38,668 nt of DNA from positions 1 to 38,668 of the IMG/VR virus record IMGVR_UViG_3300032315_000218. One strand, written 5' to 3'. Position numbers and translations under genes: made by a program. This DNA is from a virus. The notes under the pieces were generated by a model. That model was not told the DNA's origin. It did not search any database and worked only from the letters and a program-made list of their open reading frames with translations. Of the stretch, positions 18,601 through 26,643 are shown one piece after another (within the stretch, counting starts at the first letter, position 1; the number at the start of each line of letters is the position of its first letter).

Positions 18601-21600
18601 ATTTACACGTTTTGTTCAATCCATCCGCAAAATATTTAACATGGGTCCAGAGCATGATTCGTCCATGCAAGACCTCATTATTGTTACTGATAAGCTACTA
18701 CGTGCACCTGATGCACAGGTAGTAACCGCAGACTCCGCCGCTGCTAAGAAGGCTAAGAAAGCCGCAAAAAAGGTAGATAAGGATTTACAGTCTATTGAGG
18801 CTTCTAATGATGCATTCAAGGTTAACAATGCTTTAGGTAGCATGATTACAGAACGGGACTTTGGTAACTTTAAAGACCTACTTGATGCACGCTTTGCGGA
18901 TATGGGTAACGGCTTTATATCCAAGACGCTGTACACCATGCAGACCGTCGACATACTGCGCTGGAAGGGTGATGAGATTCCTGCTTTACTAGAGGTAGAT
19001 AAGCTGCAACAACAGATGTCAGCAATGCGTACCAATATGTTAGCCGCCTCTGCCGATAAAGCAGACCAGTTAGGCGCCTTTGTTCGTAAAAATGGTATGG
19101 AAACCCTTAGCGACGCTATGCACTTAGCCCGTATCAAGGAAGTAAGTCCAACCAAATACACAGATCGTGCCGATGCACTTAAAAACGACACTGACGTTAA
19201 GTTCTATGAAGCTAAAATTGCAGACCCCAATACAGCCCCTGCTAGCGTAGTAGGGTACAAAGGACAATTGACGCAGCGCAAAAAAGATATTGATGCTGTA
19301 TTTGCCGCTTGGGAAAAGCTAGGTAAGCAAAAGGGTGGGCATGACATTTATAAGATGGTTCGTCAGTTCTACATCGACAACTACAACCTGACCCGTAACC
19401 TATTAGATGAGCAGATCAATGAGCTACAAATTGACCCTGCTGCTAAAGCTAACTTAATGAAGTCTATCCGCCTAATGCATGAACAGGCGGCAGTTAGAGA
19501 CGACGCTACAGGTAAGAAAACCAAAGCCCTACCCGAAGAATACTTTCCATTAATGCGTGAGGGTAAATACTGGTTGCGCATCACAGGCGGCCCCAACGGG
19601 CGTGAGTTTTGGCTGTTTGAAAATGGCGTTGACCGTAACGTGTTTTTGCAAAAACGAGCCAAGAAACTAGGCTTAAGCGTTGATGATCCTAAAATTAGTG
19701 CAGGTGATGACGTTACTACCCTACGCAAAGACTACGCTGCTGGCAGTGAGTTACTTCAAGAGATGTTTGGCACGATTGATAGCTTGGCGGTAGACCCTAA
19801 GTTTGACCCCTCTAAGTTCCCCGATGCTGCAACCGCAAATCAAGCGTTTAAAGAAGAGCTTAAAGACCAGCTGTATCAGACCTATTTAATGACCATGCCG
19901 GAGCGTAGCTACCGTAAGCAGTTCTTGCACGCCGAGAAGGTTACTGGTTTTAGCGCAGATGTGTTCCGCAACTTTAAAACATCCGCCACTAAGATTGCAA
20001 ATCAAGCAGCAAAGCTAAAGTATTCAACCAAAATTTTGAATCAAGTAGATGCAGCTAGAAGTACCCTAGACGGCATGCCAGCTTTAGAGCGGGCTAAGAT
20101 GGAATTGTTTGTAAACGAGATTAGTAAGCGGGCGCAAGAAGAAATTAACCCACCTGAACAGGGTGCGTTTGTAACTGGGGTTAACCAGTTTGCGTTTATT
20201 ATGTTACTAACCAGCGCTGCTTCTGCCGCTACGCAGATGGCTTCCATTCCTATTATGGTTATGCCTAACTTACAGCAAAAGTACGGGTATAAAGACTCTT
20301 CCGTTAAGCTGGCTAAGTACATGAACTTCTTAAAGTCGATTGGGGTTACTAAGTTAGACCCTAACAACGGCGATGTAACGTATACCGCTCCTTCTATTGG
20401 CTCTTCTAGTTGGGTTAAGGCTAGCCCCATATTGCAAAGAGCATTCCAAGCAGGGCTTGAGCGAGAAGTAATGACTGGCACAAATACAGCCGTGCTTACC
20501 AACAAGAATAGAACGCCTGATAACTCTTACTCTAGCTTGCCAGGAGTAGCAGCAAGAACCTCATTTAACGCAATGAGTGCTATGTTTAACGGTGCAGAGC
20601 GTCTCACCCGTGAGATGACTTTTATGATGACTTTTGAGCTTGAGTACGCTAAGAGTAAAAACTTTGACGAGGCAGTGCAAAAAGCAACTGACACCACGCA
20701 CGAAACTTTAGGTAGGTATGACAGCTTCAATCGCCCACGCATTCTAAGAAACGCATTTGGTAAGACCGTTGGTCAGTTTAAGATGTACTCCGTTTATATG
20801 ACTTCGTTCTTCATGCGCAATTTCTACAACTCTATTCGTATTAGCATACCTTTAGCAGAAAGAGCAGCGGCTATGCAGCGTATGGCGGGGGTTTTAGTTA
20901 TGGGCGGTATGTTCCACGGCTTAGTAGGTATGCCTTTGTACGGAGTAATTACCGATACAGTTGATGCTATGTTGGACCAGTTTGGTGACGAAGAAGAGAA
21001 AAAGCAACGACGTGCTAAGAACCCACTGACTTCTGACAACTCTAATCTACGGTTCCGTTACGAGTTTTTACCTGAGAATTTTGGGCACATTGAAATAACT
21101 GGGTTAGATGGGCGTAAACATAGACTAAGTGAGTTACTTGAAAAAGGGCCTATTTCTGCGCTTACTGACATTAACATTGGTTCCCGTACCTCGTTTGATG
21201 GCATGTGGTTTAGAGACCCTAACCCCGGTAAAAATTGGACCGAAACAGCAATTAACATTGCAACCTCTAACTTGGGTCCGGGTGTGTCCACAGGTTTAAA
21301 TTTAGCCCGTGGTATTGATGATCTTAGCAAGGGTGAAATATTACGCGGGTTAGAAAAACTTGTGCCCGCACTTTTTAGAACTCCTATTACTGCATACCGT
21401 ATTGGTACTGAAGGCGCCGAAACTACCAAGGGTGCAGACATGTTATCTCGTGATGAGCTTAACAACCGCAACATAATTGCCCAGGCTATTGGTTTTCCTC
21501 CTACTAGATTAGCTCGTATTCAAGAGCAAAGTTTTGAGTCACAAAAAGAAGTAAGGAAAGCCCAAGACCGCCGAGCAAAAATATTGGATGGTTTGCATCG

Positions 21601-21835
21601 TGTTGCGTTTGACCCTGAGGGTAACAAGGCAGACTTGAAAGAAGTTTTTGAGGATATTAAAAACTACAACCGCAGATACCCAATTGATAAGTACTTAATT
21701 GACATCGACACAATCGAGCGTTCCTTAGAAACCTACGCCAACAAGCGTGGCATAACCTATCGTGGTCAGGTAATTGAGGAAAAACTTGCCCCATACTTAG
21801 GCCCACTTTACAGAGCTACGGTACCCCTAAAGTAA
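15605..21835 (+). CDS. Giant ejection polyprotein: ParB-like, metalloprotease and LPD38-like regions
   Basis: The product has 2076 residues. Residues 4-50 hold three copies of [DT]IFTxEEL. Residues 570-640 resemble a ParB/nuclease-like fold (GHEGRHRAM at 576-584). Residues 885-970 form a zinc-metalloprotease: HEALH at 893-897 with a possible third ligand Glu966 in LKEFVAYGM. Further on are long charged helices. From about 1510 to 1800 hydrophobic helices alternate with conserved motifs (AFIMLLTSAASAATQM, GKTVGQFKMYSVYMTSFFMR) like the LPD38 region of large polyvalent phage proteins. This fits a head-internal protein ejected with the DNA that crosses or digests the envelope, comparable in size to but not recognisably homologous with T7 gp16. 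It is the last late gene and abuts a terminator. Confidence 0.75.
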   Translation: MAKDIFTAEELGLAPAPKTIFTAEELGVTAPKEQKDIFTFEELFGVPSPKISSPESSVTVEGAPDIRKEVEVSGATSNPFKGLGARAVTLLGSGIEGVARVGESFGDYLEEKMPISGLSKEEIQNKRQLEPLFKWADSLRDYGKDINYQPSQKLGDIADNPATIVPFIAERIVTSTPDMAAAVVAFPAYIATRTNEILNERLKNDGKDIKDATVSDVAISAGAAVIEGTLERFATKGLLKPTAAKTGTGRVGKETAIQSGTEALEEGASYLGGAAGTVKGVDYKELGQAMLEGAIVGGGLGATVQGTKEGYDKYQERAQDNDYKEAMATILQDKGFSLAPKPEQDEVVQSVLETSKEKLSSLVDDVKETLASYLPSKTPEAYGEPGEVSIEQLTSRYKGLGLTQEQAQELAVADFTEAGLPINIPTTPMEAPSDRIEPIAGTTEPGIPAPQIQTELQPIAPGTPGIKPGELGGALPPAGPVGSGEAAQPSALKPVDSFFADVDKKRNVDYKSKNRLVSMPIDQFLTLAERLDTPTADKQERVSKKIKADEQFSEAPYLYFGTWSSDMPEGQAKVTGHEGRHRAMQLKKMGYTHMPVELRGDIRWSEQNDPTKNDYAEAYPTQIIGENGDVMSFPVPREMSTAPYTDAQQAVTPEAAPTLEAEPKVVTKGKAGRPKAVLTPEETAAKKQARATQVKEWKATNKELLAARDVLDLPAPTRDNFASQDAYLDSSMQFRANRNKALDLLNGLATGARRDTALGKTAKEGLANPSITPQELASVKEREALRKGTARSEELLESTNGEDNQEFTKFTNASQAISWVAKNGNAFEKFLAKRLEPFLRNVKLVVVTDPNTDMPASRRQDFVGANGMYFESKKERVIYLDAQGGINNTVFLHEALHGATLARINRYLDDIAEGREPNPKLAEAVEELNAIMKRAGRFYEALKAANLTDARTDEFARVNAFGDLKEFVAYGMSSPALQEFLMQLPGMYAGATTQAPQGLFTRFVQSIRKIFNMGPEHDSSMQDLIIVTDKLLRAPDAQVVTADSAAAKKAKKAAKKVDKDLQSIEASNDAFKVNNALGSMITERDFGNFKDLLDARFADMGNGFISKTLYTMQTVDILRWKGDEIPALLEVDKLQQQMSAMRTNMLAASADKADQLGAFVRKNGMETLSDAMHLARIKEVSPTKYTDRADALKNDTDVKFYEAKIADPNTAPASVVGYKGQLTQRKKDIDAVFAAWEKLGKQKGGHDIYKMVRQFYIDNYNLTRNLLDEQINELQIDPAAKANLMKSIRLMHEQAAVRDDATGKKTKALPEEYFPLMREGKYWLRITGGPNGREFWLFENGVDRNVFLQKRAKKLGLSVDDPKISAGDDVTTLRKDYAAGSELLQEMFGTIDSLAVDPKFDPSKFPDAATANQAFKEELKDQLYQTYLMTMPERSYRKQFLHAEKVTGFSADVFRNFKTSATKIANQAAKLKYSTKILNQVDAARSTLDGMPALERAKMELFVNEISKRAQEEINPPEQGAFVTGVNQFAFIMLLTSAASAATQMASIPIMVMPNLQQKYGYKDSSVKLAKYMNFLKSIGVTKLDPNNGDVTYTAPSIGSSSWVKASPILQRAFQAGLEREVMTGTNTAVLTNKNRTPDNSYSSLPGVAARTSFNAMSAMFNGAERLTREMTFMMTFELEYAKSKNFDEAVQKATDTTHETLGRYDSFNRPRILRNAFGKTVGQFKMYSVYMTSFFMRNFYNSIRISIPLAERAAAMQRMAGVLVMGGMFHGLVGMPLYGVITDTVDAMLDQFGDEEEKKQRRAKNPLTSDNSNLRFRYEFLPENFGHIEITGLDGRKHRLSELLEKGPISALTDINIGSRTSFDGMWFRDPNPGKNWTETAINIATSNLGPGVSTGLNLARGIDDLSKGEILRGLEKLVPALFRTPITAYRIGTEGAETTKGADMLSRDELNNRNIIAQAIGFPPTRLARIQEQSFESQKEVRKAQDRRAKILDGLHRVAFDPEGNKADLKEVFEDIKNYNRRYPIDKYLIDIDTIERSLETYANKRGITYRGQVIEEKLAPYLGPLYRATVPLK

Positions 21836-21858
21836 AAAATCCCCGCACTAGGCGGGGA
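21834..21858 (-). terminator. Intrinsic terminator of the leftward block
   Basis: TCCCCGC (21840-21846), loop ACTAG, then GCGGGGA (21852-21858). Read on the minus strand the hairpin is followed immediately by TTTTTT (plus-strand A run 21834-21839), a textbook rho-independent terminator for leftward transcripts. On the plus strand no T-run follows, so it works best for the early block. It overlaps the stop codon of the giant late gene. Confidence 0.85.
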
Positions 21859-21867
21859 CAAAGAGTT

Positions 21868-21908
21868 GGAAGGAGCTAACTTCCGAGAAAAGCAGATGAG
21901 ACGTCTGC
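21868..21908. other. Two further small stem-loops at the convergent junction
   Basis: GGAAG (21868-21872) pairs with CTTCC (21880-21884), and GCAGA (21892-21896) pairs with TCTGC (21904-21908), each around a 7-base loop. With the terminator this makes three hairpins in about 70 bases. They are short and may only help mRNA 3' end formation. Confidence 0.4.
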
Positions 21909-21924
21909 CTGCCCAAAGTATAAG

Positions 21925-22119
21925 TCATACCCGCCATACTCGCAAACCTTTAACACCTTCTTCAATAACTACCTTCATAAAGACCTCAATCTTTAGGCGA
22001 CTAGTAGTCTGAAGAATTTGCTTCTTAGCTGTGACAACATCAAGGCAGGGTACAAAAAACGAGTACCCATTTTTAAAGTTTTTCCAGTTGATGCTATAGC
22101 TGATCTGCTCTATCAACAC
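21925..22119 (-). CDS. Small conserved phage protein, unknown function
   Basis: The 64-residue product includes SINWKNFKNGYSFFVPCLDV and ends with a Lys-rich strand segment (KVVIEEGVKGLRVWRV), a compact alpha/beta pattern that reads as a real folded protein. The likely start is GTG at 22119, inside the end of the primase-helicase gene (26-base overlap); no good ribosome site is visible, so coupling is likely. It is the last gene before the junction terminator. I recognise the pattern from environmental phages but know no function. Confidence 0.65.
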   Translation of the reverse strand: MLIEQISYSINWKNFKNGYSFFVPCLDVVTAKKQILQTTSRLKIEVFMKVVIEEGVKGLRVWRV

Positions 22120-24946
22120 TATCTTTAGCCGCTTCTACAAAGGTTTCGATGTCAATAAAGTCAGGACTTGAGCAGTCAAAAACCAAAGAATGCACACCTG
22201 CTGAGGCCATTTTCATACCTTTAGTCATACGTTTATTCTCCGCCCCAAGGTAAATCCCTTTGGCTTTAAGCTGATTTAGGGTGTCCTTGTAGTGCACTTG
22301 GGTAGCTACGCAGTCGGTTCTAAAGTTTTTTGCCACAATAAACATCCTTTTGGTGTCTGGCTCAAACCGAATAACTAAGTCGCCTCTAGGTTCTTGTAGG
22401 GGTGCCGCCTGCATTTTAGTCCTGCTATCTGCTTCGTCGTTAACCACAAGAATGTTTTGAATATGACGGTTAATAAAGTCGCCGATAATAGCTGCAGCGT
22501 TATTTGCTGGGGGTTTAACATCCTCACGAATGCCTTTAAGCATTTGTTCGGTAGCCCACATATAAACAGCCTTCATATCGTAGTCAATAAGACCTAGGTT
22601 ACGGGCAATCAACCCCCCTGCAATGTTGCATGCAATAACGGCAGACCAAAAGCGCTCACGATTAGTTAAGCTCATCTCCTTATCAATCTTAGCTTGCACC
22701 GCTAACAACCCGCTTTTTACTTCTTCCAAGTTGTTAACAAGGTGCTCACAATAAATGTCACCTGCATGCCCGTAGTTCTCCTTAAGCTGATGATCAAACA
22801 TATCCTTGGCTACAGAGGGTGGGATGATATTGGTAGGGTGAATCTGATACTCTAATAGTCGCATCATCTCGCCGTCCGGGCTGTTCTTGTGCACCCCTAA
22901 CTTCTCGTAGAAACTAGCGTTTGAGCTGGCTAAAGATATGGTCTGCCACGTAGTGTTGTTTATACGCAACTCGTTCTTCTGAGACTGCGATCTATTTGCG
23001 CCCCGCCCTTGGGACATGCTGTACGCCAAGGTAGAAAAGTCTGCTGGGCTGGTATTGGTAATCTCATCTACGGTAAAGGGTAGGTTATTCATCACCCCCA
23101 AGTGAATCATTTTGGCAGCCAAAGTGTCTTTCCAAATAGCCGCTAGCTTGTCAGGATGCCCGTACACACTGTTACACATATACAAAGCTGTTGATTTACC
23201 TGTGCCTGAGTCCTTGTGGATAACGTTTATGATTGCGCCGTTATGTCCAGTGAACTTAAGAAGAGGGGCCCCAAACGCAGTAAGCGCAGCGAACGCATTA
23301 GCTTCTAAACCAGGAGCGCCATACATATTAAATACTTCTTTCCACTTCTCAAGCGTACCCCTTGCATTCATGTTTTCTGCAAACTGCTTGGTGTTGCCTG
23401 ACGGGGGGCTATGGAAAATACCGTCTTTGCTGATTTCACGATTACCGATAATAAACTTGCTATCCCTATCGGCCCATCCAAATTGAGTTCTCATAAGCTC
23501 TGCCTTTTTCTTGTACTGCAATTCTTTAATAGATAACATAACAAACGTAGTCAAAGCATCCATCTGTTTAGCAAGCCCAGCCACACCTTTCTTAGCTAGT
23601 GCTTCCCGTACTCGATCTTTTGATGCTACGCTGGATAACGGAATAGTAAACTCCCGAACTCCATCTTGTGGCAAGTGCAACCGTAAAAGTGCTAACTCAC
23701 CAATGTCAGGGTCTGGGTCTTCCATACGCTTGACTACATACAAATCGTGTTCATAAATGCATATGGGTTCTACTTCTCCTTCTTCACCACCTTGAGGAGT
23801 TACATAGATGCCACCGTTTTTACCCCTAAAATAAGGAAAAGGGTACGCAGGTATTTTATAAACTTCAACCTCATCACCTTCGGTTTCTTGAACGTCAGTC
23901 TCTTCTGCTCGTACTATTTCTTTACCCAGCACAATAGGTGACTTAATGCGACCTTTCCATGGGCAACCTTCACAACCACCGGGGTTATTCTTCTCAAACG
24001 TAGCGCAGCTATGGGCATGCTCAGTATGGCTTGCCTTGGACTCTGTATCCTGCGGGTCGTAGTCAGGGTACTTCTCAGACATCTTATGGATAGCTGTGGC
24101 TCGGTCAATACAACGGTGCGCAATGGATAAAGCGTTAAACCACCGTGGTTCAGTAATGGTGTCTTGGTTCTGAAAGCAGTCAAGCAGCTGGGCACAGCCC
24201 TCACCCTTGGCGCTACGCATCATAATCTTGCCAAACTTAAACGTGCTGTTTGACATCATTGCCTTAGCAAGTTCGCTTAGTTCCTGCGTGGGTCGCACGT
24301 GGGTTACTTCCTTGACCCCTAAAATATTCTTAAGGGTCTGATACTCTACGTCCGGTGCGTCAGCTATTACATCTACTGGCTTAGGTGGTTTGTCTTTAAA
24401 GTTAAATGTTCCTGGTACTCTAAGGATTCGGGCTGCCTCAAACACAGAAGCATCCACGTAAAATTTATGTATTACACATAGTTCGTTTAAACGAGCTGCA
24501 ACTGGCTCCCACTCCGCACGGCTAATAGCTTCTGTTAAAGGCCAGTAAACGTGAATGCCCCTACCCGAGTTAACAAGCAGTGGTCTTGGAAGTCCAATCG
24601 TGTGGCAAAACTTTTTAAGTTCCTCTAGCCCTGTTGCTTGATCGATGTATCCATCAGGGCGGTTAGTCTTTTCATTTGGTAAGGCTTTGGATTCACCACA
24701 GTCAATGTCCATCCAAAACGCTTTAATACTCTTTACATTGTCTTTGGTGCGGTTAACACCTGTCTCATATTTGGAGCAACCGAAATAAACTTCCCTTTGT
24801 TCTTCTAAAAATTTAGCTACGTATTTATCTAATTCAGCACGTGTCTCAACAAGCTCTTGTACTACATTCTTTTTTCCTTTAATACCAACCACAGCAAACC
24901 AGCCATCTTTGGCTAGTACTCTGTCTAGTAAGTCAATGTGTGTCAT
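22094..24946 (-). CDS. Replicative primase-helicase (AEP primase plus P-loop ATPase)
   Basis: The 950-residue product has an archaeo-eukaryotic-type primase N-terminus, with metal-binding Asp80/Asp82 in FWMDIDCGE and SGRGIHVYW at 127-135. A PriCT-like helical region and Cys cluster follow (C314, C325, C328, with GCPWKGRIKSP), possibly binding zinc or Fe-S. From about 480 a helicase ATPase of the DUF927 type begins: Walker A DSGTGKST with Lys584 and Walker B FTVDEIT with Asp627/Glu628. It would synthesise primers and unwind the fork for the phage polymerase. A strong terminator lies 22 bases upstream and no clear Shine-Dalgarno is seen, so its expression is probably specially controlled. Confidence 0.85.
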   Translation of the reverse strand: MTHIDLLDRVLAKDGWFAVVGIKGKKNVVQELVETRAELDKYVAKFLEEQREVYFGCSKYETGVNRTKDNVKSIKAFWMDIDCGESKALPNEKTNRPDGYIDQATGLEELKKFCHTIGLPRPLLVNSGRGIHVYWPLTEAISRAEWEPVAARLNELCVIHKFYVDASVFEAARILRVPGTFNFKDKPPKPVDVIADAPDVEYQTLKNILGVKEVTHVRPTQELSELAKAMMSNSTFKFGKIMMRSAKGEGCAQLLDCFQNQDTITEPRWFNALSIAHRCIDRATAIHKMSEKYPDYDPQDTESKASHTEHAHSCATFEKNNPGGCEGCPWKGRIKSPIVLGKEIVRAEETDVQETEGDEVEVYKIPAYPFPYFRGKNGGIYVTPQGGEEGEVEPICIYEHDLYVVKRMEDPDPDIGELALLRLHLPQDGVREFTIPLSSVASKDRVREALAKKGVAGLAKQMDALTTFVMLSIKELQYKKKAELMRTQFGWADRDSKFIIGNREISKDGIFHSPPSGNTKQFAENMNARGTLEKWKEVFNMYGAPGLEANAFAALTAFGAPLLKFTGHNGAIINVIHKDSGTGKSTALYMCNSVYGHPDKLAAIWKDTLAAKMIHLGVMNNLPFTVDEITNTSPADFSTLAYSMSQGRGANRSQSQKNELRINNTTWQTISLASSNASFYEKLGVHKNSPDGEMMRLLEYQIHPTNIIPPSVAKDMFDHQLKENYGHAGDIYCEHLVNNLEEVKSGLLAVQAKIDKEMSLTNRERFWSAVIACNIAGGLIARNLGLIDYDMKAVYMWATEQMLKGIREDVKPPANNAAAIIGDFINRHIQNILVVNDEADSRTKMQAAPLQEPRGDLVIRFEPDTKRMFIVAKNFRTDCVATQVHYKDTLNQLKAKGIYLGAENKRMTKGMKMASAGVHSLVFDCSSPDFIDIETFVEAAKDSVDRADQL

Positions 24947-24967
24947 ACGCGTCTCATTTTAAGGGGC

Positions 24968-24990
24968 AAAAAGAGGGGGCGAACCCCCTC
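24968..24990 (-). terminator. Intrinsic terminator or attenuator just before the primase gene
   Basis: GAGGGGG (24973-24979), loop CGAA, then CCCCCTC (24984-24990). On the minus strand this reads GAGGGGG-TTCG-CCCCCTC followed by TTTTT (plus A run 24968-24972). It is seven perfect pairs with a TTCG loop and a T-run, so strong by eye. It lies inside the leftward operon between the HTH gene and the primase gene. Confidence 0.85.
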
Positions 24991-25009
24991 CCCTTGTTAC
25001 TACGTCGTG

Positions 25010-25267
25010 TTACTTTAAGTTTGATTCTTTGATGTGCTTTACAAAGCTATCTAGCAATTTTGTTATTGCTTTGGTGTACCGCTCTTTAGGGTCATGTGTC
25101 CCTACAAACCAGTTATACACAGACTGCCGACTAACACCTATAGTGAGAGCTATATCAGCAACTGATATACCGAGTTTAATAGCCGCTTTACCAAGAGCAA
25201 CTCCAAGGCGGTTTTTGTCCGCCTCTTTATTTAGCCGAATAGTTTTTGCACTATAGCCGTAAGTCAT
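25010..25267 (-). CDS. Small helix-turn-helix (Cro/XRE-like) regulator
   Basis: The 85-residue product is almost all helical, with a classic HTH: SVADIALTIGVSRQSVYNWF at about residues 35-54. Cro/CI-type proteins of this size usually dimerise on palindromic operators. It sits two bases after the Cys4 protein gene, ahead of the internal terminator, and has no good ribosome site of its own. It is one of two candidates to bind the 13-base palindromes described here. It could equally be a replication-initiation HTH protein. Confidence 0.75.
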   Translation of the reverse strand: MTYGYSAKTIRLNKEADKNRLGVALGKAAIKLGISVADIALTIGVSRQSVYNWFVGTHDPKERYTKAITKLLDSFVKHIKESNLK

Positions 25268-25269
25268 TT

Positions 25270-26172
25270 TTAGTTATCACTCCATGCGCTAACAACGTCA
25301 GCTAAGTTTGCTTTAGCGGCAGCAGGTGGTACTTCTGCTTTCTTACTAGCACGCTTAACGGGTTCTTGAATTACTGGCTCGTCGTCTTCAACTGGCTCAG
25401 CTACAACTTTAGCTGCTGGCTTTGCACCGGCTGGCAACTGCTTAACTCCATCTTGCTGAGCAACAGTAAGTGCTACGGCATTCTTGCTTTCAGAAGTAGC
25501 TTGAGCAGCTGTAACTACATCCATCTCGTCGTCGCTTAAATGACGAACCGCAGTAAACTTAAGCACGTCGGCAGTCTCTTCTTCGTCGAAACGAATTTCT
25601 GTAACTACACGGTCAATGCTTTCGCCGTTTGCAGGGAGAAACTTAGAGTAGCTCTCGAATGGATGGGTGTTGCCTGAACCTTTACCAAACAAAGAAGCGG
25701 CAGGGATATTCATTTGGTACACATCACCACTCATGTCGTTCTCGAGTAGCAACGCTATACGGCGCTGAAACTTACATGCACGGCTCTTACCGTTTGCACT
25801 TGAACCCTCGATGTTCTGTGGGCAGCTTGCGCAATTAGCTGCTTGTGGGTTAGCCGCTTTAGGGTCAGGTACATCACCTAAGTTAGACCAGCAGTCAGGC
25901 AGGGTTGGGGTTGCATCAGGATCATAAGCCGCTGCATAGAACTGGCGAGATACTTTTGGTAGTGCGTTGATAATAATGACGTTGATAAAACCGTCTTTTA
26001 CTTTACCCGCTTCTTTGCCGTTTACCATGCGACGGAATACGCCTTTGTTCATGGTGATGCGACGGCTAGTGTTGCTGGAAGAACCAGCTAATGCTTTTGA
26101 TAACTCACTAACTTCGTGAGCACGGTTGCTTACTACTTTTACATCAGATTTAAAGATTGATAAGTTGCTCAT
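25270..26172 (-). CDS. Cys4 protein, candidate ssDNA-binding protein
   Basis: In the 300-residue product, the N-terminal 215 residues form a mixed alpha/beta domain interrupted by a four-cysteine loop (C94, C114, C117, C133; ANCASCPQN ... RACKF) that probably binds zinc. The last 80 residues are low-complexity Ala/Pro/Lys/Glu and end in an acidic, aromatic tip (VVSAWSDN). A basic/OB-sized core plus flexible acidic tail, high-expression-style placement after a promoter, and neighbours helicase and primase all fit an SSB-like replication protein. No OB-fold signature is recognised, so the role is inferred. It overlaps the upstream gene by ATGA. Confidence 0.55.
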   Translation of the reverse strand: MSNLSIFKSDVKVVSNRAHEVSELSKALAGSSSNTSRRITMNKGVFRRMVNGKEAGKVKDGFINVIIINALPKVSRQFYAAAYDPDATPTLPDCWSNLGDVPDPKAANPQAANCASCPQNIEGSSANGKSRACKFQRRIALLLENDMSGDVYQMNIPAASLFGKGSGNTHPFESYSKFLPANGESIDRVVTEIRFDEEETADVLKFTAVRHLSDDEMDVVTAAQATSESKNAVALTVAQQDGVKQLPAGAKPAAKVVAEPVEDDEPVIQEPVKRASKKAEVPPAAAKANLADVVSAWSDN

Positions 26173-26588
26173 TTTTTGCTCCTTCTAACGACCACGGTGT
26201 ATTTTCTGTCAGCTTGCAATCCAGCAGGTAACAGTTCGGGATTCTCTTCGAGAAACTGCTTAAGGTTAGTTTGATGTAACCTTCTCTCGAGCAGGGGGAA
26301 TGCATTATGTTCTTCAATGAACTCATACATAGAATCCCAATCAGTCGTCCAGTACCGTGTATCCACTTTACGAATGATTGTCCCTGCTGGGGTTCTGATA
26401 CTGTCGGCGTTATTCTCATAACAGACCTCTAGCATTTCTTCTGCTAATACTTCTTGTTGCTCTTTTAGTACTGCATCCTGCTTCTCAAACGCTTCCGCCA
26501 ATTCAGCTCGTTTGTCACGAATCTTAATGTAAATCTCAGCGAGTTTATCTGCAGGTATCTCGTGTAAATTATCTACCGCATCTTCCAT
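26169..26588 (-). CDS. Conserved phage replication-region protein, unknown function
   Basis: The 139-residue product has an N-terminal coiled coil (about 12-60, KIRDKRAELAEAFEKQDAVL) followed by an alpha/beta domain with GTIIRKVDTRYWTTDWDSMY and LHQTNLKQFLEENPELLPAG. I recognise this pattern as a widespread phage family but know no activity. First gene after the promoter at 26616-26643, with AAAGGAG seven bases before the ATG, so probably well expressed. A DNA-binding or nuclease-modulating role is possible but unsupported. Confidence 0.7.
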   Translation of the reverse strand: MEDAVDNLHEIPADKLAEIYIKIRDKRAELAEAFEKQDAVLKEQQEVLAEEMLEVCYENNADSIRTPAGTIIRKVDTRYWTTDWDSMYEFIEEHNAFPLLERRLHQTNLKQFLEENPELLPAGLQADRKYTVVVRRSKK

Positions 26589-26615
26589 TTTTAGCTCCTT
26601 TGTTACTACGACTAC

Positions 26616-26643
26616 ATACTACCACACTGTTTGACATTGTCAA
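26616..26643 (-). promoter_or_regulatory. Leftward sigma70-type promoter with palindromic -35 (P26.6)
   Basis: On the minus strand: TTGACA (plus 26638-26643), 16-base spacer, TAGTAT (plus 26616-26621). The -35 is half of a perfect 5-3-5 palindrome, TTGAC-AAT-GTCAA (26631-26643). Predicted transcript start is near 26609, giving a leader of about 20 bases to the 139-residue protein gene. The -35 overlaps the TGA stop of the helicase gene. A protein on the palindrome would block sigma from the -35. Confidence 0.7.

Noticed and set aside
18616-19191. 191-residue antisense frame within the giant ejection gene
   Set aside because: Ser/Leu/Ala-rich shadow composition, no ribosome site, and the plus-strand frame is continuous and domain-bearing.
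20041-20505. 154-residue antisense frame within the giant gene
   Set aside because: Same reasons; it lies opposite the conserved LPD38-like region.
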